This document shows, piece by piece, positions 56,161-64,000 of a stretch of 64,000 bases of DNA. Positions within the stretch are counted from its first letter, which is position 1, and each line of letters starts with the position of its first letter. The stretch is from Sphingobacterium bovisgrunnientis (GTDB lineage Bacteria > Bacteroidota > Bacteroidia > Sphingobacteriales > Sphingobacteriaceae). The notes under the pieces are model-generated. The model ran no database searches. It was given only the letters and a program-made list of their open reading frames with translations, and was not told the origin of the DNA. The stretch is from NCBI RefSeq assembly GCF_009829085.1, contig NZ_WUQY01000025.1, forward strand, positions 1 through 64,000, read 5' to 3'. A program made the translations under genes and the position numbers.

Positions 56161-56766
56161 ATGGATAAAAGAAAAGAGGAAATTATTGAGGTTGCAATAC
56201 GTCGTTTTTCGCATTATGGTTTTTCAAAAACTACCATGAATGAGATTGCGGATGACGTAAAAATCACAAAAGCGAATCTGTATTATTATTATCCTGACAA
56301 GATTGCTTTAATAAAAGATGTGATTTGCTCGATTTCAAATACGTTATTAGCAAAAGAACAGGAGATAGTTAAAAGTTACGATGGCGACCTTTTGGGTAGC
56401 TTATTTGCATTATTAGATTTTCGTGCAGAGCATATGCGTAAACATTACATGTTGTATATCAACGAGAATCTTGATTGGATAAGAGATGAATCATTTACAG
56501 AATTTATTGAGAAAATTGAATGTAGAGATTTGGAAGTTTTGCAATCGCTCATGAACAAAGCTGTCTTGGATGGAAGCTTAAAGATGGAAAATGTGGACGA
56601 GTCTACCGCTATCTTGCGCAGTGTAATAAAAGGCTTAGCGTTGAATCATACGGTAAGGGATATTGTTTGTGGAATTCCAAACATTGATAATATCAATAAA
56701 ATATTAGATAGTCAGAAGAAGGCTGTCAATTTAATTTTTGAAGAACGAATTGTTACTAATATATAA
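56161..56766 (+). CDS. TetR/AcrR-family repressor
   Basis: This 201-residue repressor has the TetR helix-turn-helix at about residues 5-50 (RRFSHYGFSKTTMNEIADD, then ANLYYYYPDKIALI). Its stop is 1 bp before the TolC-family gene's ATG, so it is the first gene of the efflux operon and probably controls it. The ligand domain is not recognised. No frameshift or other oddity is seen. Confidence 0.9.
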   Translation: MDKRKEEIIEVAIRRFSHYGFSKTTMNEIADDVKITKANLYYYYPDKIALIKDVICSISNTLLAKEQEIVKSYDGDLLGSLFALLDFRAEHMRKHYMLYINENLDWIRDESFTEFIEKIECRDLEVLQSLMNKAVLDGSLKMENVDESTAILRSVIKGLALNHTVRDIVCGIPNIDNINKILDSQKKAVNLIFEERIVTNI

Positions 56767-56767
56767 A

Positions 56768-58111
56768 ATGAAAAGGATCAGAATAATAGCTGTTTTATTA
56801 GCCGGTCTGTTCAGTGCTTCTTATGCAAGTGCGCAAGAGGTTTTGACTTTACAAGATGCTATAAAATATGCGTTGCAAAACAAAGCCGATGCTAAAAAAT
56901 CAGCTTTGGAATTAGAGAATTCCGAATATTTGATTGATGAAGTGCGTGCTGGTGCATTACCGCAGGTCAATGCTAGCGGAACACTTACTTATAATCCATT
57001 ATTACAAAAGAGCGCTTTACCAGCAGAAATTTTTGGAGGGGAGCCAGGTGAAACAATAATGGTAGCATTCGGTCAGAAATGGCAAACAAACGCTGCAGTA
57101 TCTGTATCACAACAGATTTTTAACCAATCTTTATTCACAGGCTTAAAGGCCGCTAAATCTACTCGTGAGTTTTATCAGATAAATAATACGCTTACAGAAG
57201 AGAATCTTATCGAAAAGGTAGCGAATTCTTATTACCAAGTATTTCAGACACAATTGCAACTGAAAACATTAGATATAAACCTTGAAAGCACAAAGAAGAC
57301 ACGCGATGTAATTAAAGGTTTGGTAGATGCAGGTCTTGGTAAGAAAATTGATTTGGATCGTACTTCGGTAGCTGTAAACAATTTAGAATCACAAAGACAG
57401 CAAGTATTGAATGCATTAGAATTGCAAGAGAATGCGTTGAAATTTGCAATTGGTATGGAAATCACAAAGGATGTTGTGTTGCCAGAAGAGACTTTTGATA
57501 TTTCGTTAGAGAAAATTTATGAGACTGCCGATGTAAATAGCCGTACTGAAATTGCACTTTTGAATAAACAAAGTGAATTATTAGAATTAAATCGTAAATC
57601 CATTGTTTCTAATTATTATCCTTCACTTTCTTTTACTGGTAATTTTGGCTATTTAGGTATGGGAAATATATTCCCGACTTTTGGTAAAGATGGATTCAAA
57701 TGGTCTAATTTCTCGGGTATAGGATTGAATCTTTCTATTCCAATTTTTAATGGTGGTGCTACTAAATCTAGAATTAATCAAGCTAATATAGAAATCAGAA
57801 AAACTCAAGTAGAGATTGATGACGCCAAATTAGGACTTTCATTGGCAAATGAAAATGCGAAAACACAAATCAAGAATTCGCTTTTAACAATTAATACGAA
57901 CAGAAGTAACGTAAATTTAGCTAAAGAAGTATTGGATAATACTAATAATAACTATAAAAATGGTTTAGCTACTTTGACAGAATTGCTTGATGCGGAGAAT
58001 GCCTATGCAGATGCACAAAACAATTTAAATACTGCTTTATTGAATTATAAAGTAGCTGAAGTGCAGTTGATAAAATCAAACGGTCAATTAAAAACATTAA
58101 TAAACGAATAA
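56768..58111 (+). CDS. TolC-family outer-membrane efflux channel
   Basis: This 447-residue protein has a signal peptide (ending near SYASAQ) and the repeated long helices of TolC-type channels: LTLQDAIKYALQNK at the start and a second repeat starting near residue 215, with ATLTELLDAENAYADAQNN near the end. It forms the outer-membrane exit duct. I start at 56768; the frame is open to 56738 but those codons overlap the TetR gene. It is followed by the adaptor and pump genes. Confidence 0.92.
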   Translation: MKRIRIIAVLLAGLFSASYASAQEVLTLQDAIKYALQNKADAKKSALELENSEYLIDEVRAGALPQVNASGTLTYNPLLQKSALPAEIFGGEPGETIMVAFGQKWQTNAAVSVSQQIFNQSLFTGLKAAKSTREFYQINNTLTEENLIEKVANSYYQVFQTQLQLKTLDINLESTKKTRDVIKGLVDAGLGKKIDLDRTSVAVNNLESQRQQVLNALELQENALKFAIGMEITKDVVLPEETFDISLEKIYETADVNSRTEIALLNKQSELLELNRKSIVSNYYPSLSFTGNFGYLGMGNIFPTFGKDGFKWSNFSGIGLNLSIPIFNGGATKSRINQANIEIRKTQVEIDDAKLGLSLANENAKTQIKNSLLTINTNRSNVNLAKEVLDNTNNNYKNGLATLTELLDAENAYADAQNNLNTALLNYKVAEVQLIKSNGQLKTLINE

Positions 58112-58132
58112 GACAATAATCTAAATAAGAAT

Positions 58133-59188
58133 ATGAAACGTGCTATAATTACGGTAATTATTATTGCTGCGGCTTTAGGAGGTATCTTTGTTATCTTAAA
58201 TAAAAATAAAGCGAAAAACGAGGCTGTAACTGCAGAAGCAGCTAAAACAAATGCATATGTTGCGGTACGTATTGATACGGCTCGTTTGGATAATATCAAT
58301 CTTGCCAATTCGGCGAATGGCACTTTCCAACCGAAGCAAGAAGTTACTGTGGGTGCAGAAGCTTCAGGCAGAGTTGTACGTGTGTTGGTAGACGAAGGTT
58401 CACGTGTGAGTGCTGGACAAACATTAGCGGTAATCGAAGGTGATAAGTTGAATGTAAATGTGTCTAATGCACAGGCAAACTATGATAATGCACAACAAAA
58501 TCTTCAACGTTTTGAGAGTGCGTACAAAACTGGTGGTGTGACACAACAACAATTGGATCAAGCGAGATTACAATTTGAAACGGCTAAGAACAATTTGCAA
58601 AGTTCAAAGTTGACAGCTGGTGATGTAACCATCAAAACTTCGGTAGCAGGTATTGTAAATTCTCGCAAAATCGAGCCAGGTACTTATGTTAGTCCAGGAA
58701 CTCCAGCTTTTGAAATTGTAAATGTCAGCACGTTAAAATTGCGTGTAAATGTGGATGAGAAAAACGTAGCTGCATTACGCGTTGGTCAGTCTGTTGATAT
58801 TACAGCTTCAGTATATACAGATAAAACCTATACGGGTAAAATCACATTCATTGCACCTAAATCGGATGGTAGCTTAAATTTCCCTGTTGAAATTGAATTA
58901 CCAAATGCAGGTGGAGAATTGCGTGCAGGTATGTATGGTACTGCAACTTTTGGTGGTAGTACTTCCGCTAGCACTTTAGTTATTCCTCGTTCTGCTTTTG
59001 TTGGTTCAGTGAGTGATAATAGAGTTTTCGTTGCGAAGAATGGCAAAGCTATCGAGACAAAAGTTGTTTCTGGTAGAAACTTTGGTGATAATATCGAAGT
59101 GTTGAGCGGACTGAATGCTGGTGATCAAGTAATTATTTCTGGACAAATTAATTTGTTGGATCAAACTGCAATCGAAATTATTAAGTAA
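58133..59188 (+). CDS. RND efflux periplasmic adaptor (MFP) subunit
   Basis: This 351-residue protein has an N-terminal membrane anchor (residues 1-20) and the biotinyl-lipoyl-like and helical-hairpin regions of membrane fusion proteins (KQEVTVGAEASGRVVRVLVDEG, then a coiled coil with AQANYDNAQQNLQRFE). A beta-barrel and membrane-proximal domain follow. It bridges the inner-membrane pump and the outer-membrane channel. It lies 21 bp after the TolC gene and 22 bp before the pump gene. Confidence 0.92.
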   Translation: MKRAIITVIIIAAALGGIFVILNKNKAKNEAVTAEAAKTNAYVAVRIDTARLDNINLANSANGTFQPKQEVTVGAEASGRVVRVLVDEGSRVSAGQTLAVIEGDKLNVNVSNAQANYDNAQQNLQRFESAYKTGGVTQQQLDQARLQFETAKNNLQSSKLTAGDVTIKTSVAGIVNSRKIEPGTYVSPGTPAFEIVNVSTLKLRVNVDEKNVAALRVGQSVDITASVYTDKTYTGKITFIAPKSDGSLNFPVEIELPNAGGELRAGMYGTATFGGSTSASTLVIPRSAFVGSVSDNRVFVAKNGKAIETKVVSGRNFGDNIEVLSGLNAGDQVIISGQINLLDQTAIEIIK

Positions 59189-59210
59189 TTAGATTGAGTA
59201 AATAGTAGTT

Positions 59211-62200
59211 ATGAAAATATCTGAAATATCGATAAAACGACCTAGTATCATTTTGGTGTTATTCATCATCTTGACGCTAGGTGGTATATTCTCGTACTCG
59301 CAGATGGGGTATGAGTTGATTCCTAAGTTCGAAGTAAACGTGATTACCGTACAGACGGTGTATCCTGGTGCTTCACCTACGGAAGTAGAAAATACGGTAA
59401 CGAAAAAAATCGAAGATGCAGTTGCGTCTTTGGAGATGGTAAAGAAGATCGAGTCTACTTCGATGGAAAACGTTTCTGTCGTGATGATTACGCTGAATAA
59501 TGGTGCGGATGTCAACTTCTTGTTGACCGATGCACAGCGGAAGATCAATTCGATATTGAACGACTTACCAGACGATGTGAATGCACCATCCCTGAATAAA
59601 TTCTCTTTGGATGATGTGGCTATCATGAGTTTGGCGGTGACATCCAATTTATCAGAGAAAGAACTTTACGACTTATTGGATTCTAAAATTCAACCTGTAT
59701 TTGCGCGTGTAAACGGTGTGGCTAAGGTGGATATGATTGGTGGTGAGGAACGTGAAATTCAGGTAAAAGTAGATCCGGCGAAAATCGAAGGTTATGGGCT
59801 TTCATTATCAGCAGTTCAGCAAGCTATTGCTTCCTCAAACTTGGATTTTCCTACAGGTAATGTTGCTTCACAACAGAATAGAACAACTATTCGTCTTGCA
59901 GGTAAAGTAACAACTATTGATGAGTTGCGTAATTTACCATTGACTACACCAGCCGGTATAACAATATTCCTGCGTGATATCGCAGATATTCAGGATGGAG
60001 TAGCAGAAATTGAGAAGATTGCTCGTGTTGATCGTAAAAACACAATTATGTTGCAGGTTTTCAAGCAGTCTGATGCAAATGCTGTAGCGGTATCTGAATT
60101 AGTTCGTAAAACAATTGCTGATGTGGATAAAGATGGAAATGTCATCAGTGGTATAGAGAAAGATTATGCCGCGCAAGGAATTAAAATCGATGTAGCGAAT
60201 GACTCTTCTGAATTTACGTTGAAAGCTGCGGGTAACGTAATCTTTGACTTGGTATTGGCAATTGTGTTGGTAGGACTTATCATGTTGTTCTTCTTACACT
60301 CCTTGCGTAATGCTGCGATTACAATGGTTGCTATTCCATTATCACTGATCGGTACTTTCATTGGTTTGTACTTGATGGGTTATACACTGAATTTGATGTC
60401 TCTATTAGGGCTTTCATTGGTAGTAGGTATCTTGGTGGATGATGCGATTGTTGTTATTGAGAATATTCACCGTCATATGGAGATGGGTAAAAGTAAGGTT
60501 CGTGCAGCTTATGATGGAGCAGCAGAAATCGGCTTTACAGTTGTTGCGATTACATTGGTAATTGTGGTTGTATTCTTACCTATTGCGATGTCAACAGGTT
60601 TGGTAGCTAATATCTTGGCTCAATTCTGTGTGACTGTAATTATTTCGACCATGTTATCACTATTGGTTTCCTTTACATTGGTTCCTTGGTTGTATTCTCG
60701 TTTCGGAAAATTAGAACATATCAATAAGTATTCATTTTTCGGTAAAATCATTCACGGTTTTGAGTCTGGATTAGATGCTTTCACGCATAAGATTTCAGAT
60801 ATCTTGAGATGGTCTTTGCGTAGTAGATTGAATAAGTTTTTAACCTTATTGGTTTCAGTTGTACTTTTCGCGGGATCTATATCGTTAGCTGTAATGGGTT
60901 ATATCGGTTCCGACTTCTTCCCATCTTCGGATAGAGGAGAGTTCATGTTGCAATTTGAATTAGAAAAAGATGCGACATTGGAACGTACGAATGCATTGGT
61001 TCGTCAAGCGGAAGATATTTTAGCGAACAAAGCAGAAATCAAAAAAACGATTACGACTGTCGGTCAATCTTCGGACGGTGGTATGAGCGCGGCTACGGGA
61101 TCACGTTATAAAGCTGAGATTCACGTTATCATGACGGATGAGGCGAAGAAAGTAACCGATTCGAAAGTGTTCGCTGTAAAATTGCGTAATGAATTGTTGC
61201 CAATTTTGATTGGTTCTAAAATTGTCAGTGTGCCAATGGGAATTATGGGCCCTGAGCAAGCACCATTGAAATTAACGATTATTGGTTCTTCGATCGAAGA
61301 TGCACAAGAATTTGCCTTGCAGGCAGCTGATTTGTTGAGACAAGTGCCAGGAAGTAGAGATGTGAAGTTGACTTCTGAATCTGGTAACCCCGAAATCAGT
61401 GTGCAAGTAGACCGTGAGAAAATGACTTCTCTTGGATTGAACGTAGCGTCTGTAGGTATGACAATGCAAACGGCATTCTCGGGTAATACAGATAACAAAT
61501 TCCGTGCAGGTGATAACGAATACGACATCAATATTCAATTTGATGACAAGGGGCGTTCGAGTTTAGATGACGTTAAGAAATTGAAATTTATAAACAATTC
61601 GGGGCAATCTATTTCTTTGGATCAGTTTGCAACGGTTGAATACAGTTCAGGGCCTACATTATTGGAGCGTCGTGACAAATCTCCAGCGGTATCAGTGCAA
61701 GGTGGTGTGATTGGTCGTCCTACAGGTACAATCGCTGCAGAGTGGGAAGCGAAGTTTTCAGAATTGCCACGTAAAGCAGGTGTAACGTATGTGTGGGGTG
61801 GTAATATGGAGAATCAGTCTGAAGGTTTTGGTACATTAGGGGTAGCTTTAATTGCTTCTATCTTATTGGTATATTTGGTGATGGTTGCTTTATACGACAA
61901 TTTTGCAACGCCATTTGTGGTATTATTCTCAATTCCATTGTCATTTATCGGTGCATTATTATTCTTGGCATTGACCAATCAATCCTTAAACATCTTTACC
62001 ATTTTAGGTATTATCATGTTGATTGGTTTGGTGGCGAAGAATGCGATCATGCTTGTCGACTTTGCAAATCACCGTAAAGAAGATGGTTACAATACGCACG
62101 ATGCTTTAGTTGCTGCTAACCACGCACGTCTTCGTCCAATTTTGATGACAACAATTGCGATGGTATTTGGTATGATTCCTATTGCGATGGCTACAGGTGA

Positions 62201-62417
62201 TGGTGCTGATATGAATAGAGGTCTTGCTATCGTTATTATCGGTGGATTGTTGTCTTCGATGTTCTTGACATTAGTAGTTGTACCTGTTGTGTATTCTATT
62301 ATGGACGGTTTACAACGTCGTTTTAGCAAAGGAGAAAAAATCAATTACGCAGAAGCTATGGTTGCGGATTACGTGCCAAATGAGCATTATGTTGATGAAT
62401 CTCAAATAAAACACTAA
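59211..62417 (+). CDS. RND efflux pump permease (AcrB-like)
   Basis: This 1,068-residue pump subunit has twelve membrane segments in two repeats with large periplasmic loops. The N-terminal part has SIKRPSIILVLFIILTLGGI. The fourth segment has VGILVDDAIVVIENI with the paired Asp residues needed for proton relay. Later blocks are PSSDRGEFM, and GLVAKNAIMLVDFAN in the second repeat. It should work with the TolC and adaptor proteins as a tripartite exporter of hydrophobic or toxic compounds. Substrates cannot be read. Confidence 0.95.
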   Translation: MKISEISIKRPSIILVLFIILTLGGIFSYSQMGYELIPKFEVNVITVQTVYPGASPTEVENTVTKKIEDAVASLEMVKKIESTSMENVSVVMITLNNGADVNFLLTDAQRKINSILNDLPDDVNAPSLNKFSLDDVAIMSLAVTSNLSEKELYDLLDSKIQPVFARVNGVAKVDMIGGEEREIQVKVDPAKIEGYGLSLSAVQQAIASSNLDFPTGNVASQQNRTTIRLAGKVTTIDELRNLPLTTPAGITIFLRDIADIQDGVAEIEKIARVDRKNTIMLQVFKQSDANAVAVSELVRKTIADVDKDGNVISGIEKDYAAQGIKIDVANDSSEFTLKAAGNVIFDLVLAIVLVGLIMLFFLHSLRNAAITMVAIPLSLIGTFIGLYLMGYTLNLMSLLGLSLVVGILVDDAIVVIENIHRHMEMGKSKVRAAYDGAAEIGFTVVAITLVIVVVFLPIAMSTGLVANILAQFCVTVIISTMLSLLVSFTLVPWLYSRFGKLEHINKYSFFGKIIHGFESGLDAFTHKISDILRWSLRSRLNKFLTLLVSVVLFAGSISLAVMGYIGSDFFPSSDRGEFMLQFELEKDATLERTNALVRQAEDILANKAEIKKTITTVGQSSDGGMSAATGSRYKAEIHVIMTDEAKKVTDSKVFAVKLRNELLPILIGSKIVSVPMGIMGPEQAPLKLTIIGSSIEDAQEFALQAADLLRQVPGSRDVKLTSESGNPEISVQVDREKMTSLGLNVASVGMTMQTAFSGNTDNKFRAGDNEYDINIQFDDKGRSSLDDVKKLKFINNSGQSISLDQFATVEYSSGPTLLERRDKSPAVSVQGGVIGRPTGTIAAEWEAKFSELPRKAGVTYVWGGNMENQSEGFGTLGVALIASILLVYLVMVALYDNFATPFVVLFSIPLSFIGALLFLALTNQSLNIFTILGIIMLIGLVAKNAIMLVDFANHRKEDGYNTHDALVAANHARLRPILMTTIAMVFGMIPIAMATGDGADMNRGLAIVIIGGLLSSMFLTLVVVPVVYSIMDGLQRRFSKGEKINYAEAMVADYVPNEHYVDESQIKH

Positions 62418-62437
62418 TAATTGGATAATAAATCATT

Positions 62438-62466
62438 AAAAAGGAGGAATTTACCCTCCTTTTTTT
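62438..62466 (+). terminator. terminator of the efflux operon
   Basis: A 10-bp stem AAAAAGGAGG/CCTCCTTTTT (62438-62447 and 62455-62464) runs into a T tract to 62466. Confidence 0.85.
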
Positions 62467-62530
62467 ATTGCTGAAAGTCACGGAGTTAGTTTGTAAATAA
62501 AAATTTATTGCTATATTCAGCCATAAAAAA

Positions 62531-62561
62531 TTTGGTATTAACGGCTTTTTAGCTATATTTG
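62531..62561 (+). promoter_or_regulatory. promoter of the second tRNA-Arg
   Basis: TTTG (62531-62534), a 19-base spacer and TATATTTG (62554-62561) match the Bacteroidota promoter exactly. A 16-base stretch after it (GCATCACCAAAACGGA) is shared with the first copy. Confidence 0.8.
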
Positions 62562-62606
62562 CATCACCAAAACGGATAAGGTTATACCGCAAAAGTGATG
62601 GTTCAA

Positions 62607-62680
<74 letters not shown>

Positions 62681-62693
62681 CTTAGTTAACTGA

Positions 62694-62724
62694 AAGCCTA
62701 ATTCACATAAGGATTAGGCTTTTT
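62694..62724 (+). terminator. terminator of the second tRNA-Arg
   Basis: A 9-bp stem AAGCCTAAT/ATTAGGCTT (62694-62702 and 62713-62721) runs into T's to 62724. Only about 30 bases separate it from the adk start, so adk must either have a promoter in this gap or be read through from the tRNA. Confidence 0.8.
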
Positions 62725-62754
62725 ATTTTGTCACAAAATAAACATAATCAAACT

Positions 62755-63330
62755 ATGCTAAACCTTGTATTATTCGGTCCTCCAGGAGCAGGAAAAGGTA
62801 CTCAATCAGAAAAACTTATTGCTAAATACAATTTGGTACATATTTCTACAGGAGATATTTTTCGTGCACATATCAAGGATCAAACGGAATTAGGTAAACA
62901 AGTAAGCCAAATCATTGCAGATGGTAATTTGGTTCCTGATTCGATCACTATTGCGATGTTGGAAGAAGAAATCAAAAAGAACCCGTTGGCAACAGGTTTT
63001 ATTTTCGATGGTTTCCCACGTACAGTAGCACAAGCAGAAGCATTAGACGCATTTTTGGACAGCATAGATACTTCAATTTCCGGTGTGGTGGCTTTGGATG
63101 TGACAGAGGAAGAGTTGACGCAACGTATCGCTAAACGCCAAGAGATCTCAGGTCGTGCGGATGATGCAGCTGATAAATTGCAAAAACGTATTGAAGAGTA
63201 TTTCAGTAAAACTATTCACGTATTACCATATTACGAAGCGCAAGGTAAATTAACGAAAGTAAATGGTATTGGTGAGATCGAAACTATCTTCGCTGAATTG
63301 TCAGCAGTAATCGATAGTTACCAAGCATAA
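62755..63330 (+). CDS. adk: Adenylate kinase
   Basis: Adk interconverts ATP, ADP and AMP. The P-loop GPPGAGKGTQ is at residues 8-17, followed by STGDIFRAHI (AMP site) and FDGFPRTVAQAEAL. The length of 191 residues is the short form without the full LID insertion. The start at 62755 (MLNLVLFG) is preferred over an upstream TTG at 62728. obgE follows 26 bp later on the same strand. Confidence 0.95.
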   Translation: MLNLVLFGPPGAGKGTQSEKLIAKYNLVHISTGDIFRAHIKDQTELGKQVSQIIADGNLVPDSITIAMLEEEIKKNPLATGFIFDGFPRTVAQAEALDAFLDSIDTSISGVVALDVTEEELTQRIAKRQEISGRADDAADKLQKRIEEYFSKTIHVLPYYEAQGKLTKVNGIGEIETIFAELSAVIDSYQA

Positions 63331-63356
63331 AAAAAATAAATAAGTAATAATACAAT

Positions 63357-64000
63357 ATGGCTCAAGGTTCAAATTTTGTTGATTATGTAAAGGTGTGTTG
63401 TCGTTCGGGGCATGGTGGGGCAGGTTCTTCACATTTGCATCGCGATAAAACTACCATGAAAGGTGGGCCAGACGGTGGTGACGGAGGTCGAGGTGGACAT
63501 ATTATCCTAAAAGGTTCTTCGCAGCACTGGACATTATTACACTTAAAGTTTAGAAAACATATTATTGCTGCCAATGGGGAGCGCGGTGGATCGGCATTGC
63601 GTACAGGTGCTACGGGCAAAGACGAAATCTTGGAAGTGCCTCTAGGAACAGTAGCAAAAGATGCCGAAACAGGTGAAGTAATTTTTGAAATCACCGAAGA
63701 TGGCGAAACGAAAATCTTAACACCAGGTGGTAAAGGTGGTTTGGGAAATAACAATTTCAAATCTGCTACACAGCAAACACCTCGTTTTGCACAGCCGGGT
63801 ATGCCTGGGCAAGAGCAATGGGTGGTGTTAGAGTTAAAAGTATTGGCGGATGTAGGTTTGGTTGGATTCCCGAATGCGGGTAAGTCTACTTTGCTATCTG
63901 TCGTGTCGGCAGCTAAGCCAGAGATTGCAAACTATCCGTTTACGACGCTTGTACCGAATTTGGGTATTGTAGGCTACCGTGACAACAAATCTTTCGTGAT
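63357..64000 (+). CDS. obgE: GTPase Obg (partial, cut by window end)
   Basis: The N-terminal 214 residues of an Obg GTPase are present. The glycine-rich OBG domain ([14 protein letters not shown], then [13 protein letters not shown]) is followed by the G1 block [11 protein letters not shown] near residue 170 and the switch region [12 protein letters not shown]. Obg proteins act in ribosome assembly and stress control. The rest lies beyond the window. It is co-directional with adk. Confidence 0.93.
   Translation, partial: MAQGSNFVDYVKVCCRSGHGGAGSSHLHRDKTTMKGGPDGGDGGRGGHIILKGSSQHWTLLHLKFRKHIIAANGERGGSALRTGATGKDEILEVPLGTVAKDAETGEVIFEITEDGETKILTPGGKGGLGNNNFKSATQQTPRFAQPGMPGQEQWVVLELKVLADVGLVGFPNAGKSTLLSVVSAAKPEIANYPFTTLVPNLGIVGYRDNKSFV

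Overview
The window looks like one contiguous piece of chromosome from a member of the Bacteroidota, most likely a Sphingobacterium-like member of the Sphingobacteriaceae. The grounds are low GC, promoters of the Bacteroidota type (TTTG, 19 nt, TAnnTTTG) in front of both tRNAs, lipoproteins, a TonB-dependent receptor, a bacillithiol deacetylase (BshB1), a DUF4294 protein and an exonuclease-fused DnaE. The genus is inference; the phylum is well supported. I found no IS element, prophage, CRISPR array or integrated island.

Layout. 1-2.3 kb: a GH36 alpha-galactosidase gene decayed by about six lesions. 2.5-6 kb (-): two L,D-transpeptidases, an unknown membrane protein and panB. 6-8.3 kb (+): an RluA-type pseudouridine synthase, a TlpA-like thioredoxin and pyrF. 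8.3-9.1 kb: a long leader holding a perfect CRP-like palindrome, then a 96-residue orphan. 9.1-12.6 kb (-): pstSCAB. 12.8-19.2 kb (+): a complete assimilatory sulfate reduction cluster (sulfite reductase with an extra C-terminal domain, two siroheme genes, cysH, cysD, cysN), divergent from pst. 19.3-25.4 kb: alpha/beta hydrolase, tRNA-Arg, xerD, M16 peptidase, accA. 25.5-34.6 kb: MscS channel, coaA, mgsA, SpmA-SpmB fusion, pabB, purA, fur, RelA/SpoT. 34.7-37.1 kb: DUF4294 protein, a divergent glutathione peroxidase, bshB1 and trxA. 37.2-41.6 kb (-): dnaE. 42-52.1 kb: a FAS1 lipoprotein, EamA transporter with Lrp regulator, a large FAD/Fe-S dehydrogenase, an orphan lipoprotein, and a MocR-type regulator divergent from a TonB receptor. 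52.3-55.1 kb (-): pfkA, a BadF-type kinase homologue and gapA. 55.4-62.4 kb (+): a degenerate-Nudix regulator and a TetR/TolC/MFP/RND efflux operon. 62.6-64 kb: a second tRNA-Arg, adk and the start of obgE, cut by the window edge.

How the parts work together. The cys cluster takes sulfate to sulfide. CysD and CysN make APS, an iron-sulfur-type CysH reduces it, and the siroheme enzyme reduces sulfite; its cofactor is made by the two genes beside it. The pfkA-badF-gapA operon is glycolytic, with mgsA elsewhere as a bypass. The TetR-led efflux operon is a self-contained tripartite pump. fur, purA and pabB lie in series, but fur has its own terminator.

Most of the window is housekeeping and I do not see a clearly new multi-gene system. 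The points most worth checking are the sulfite reductase fusion, the BadF homologue lacking its phosphate loop, the MocR/TonB pair, the 14-bp periodic hairpin between cysD and cysN, the CRP-like palindrome, and the GH36 pseudogene.
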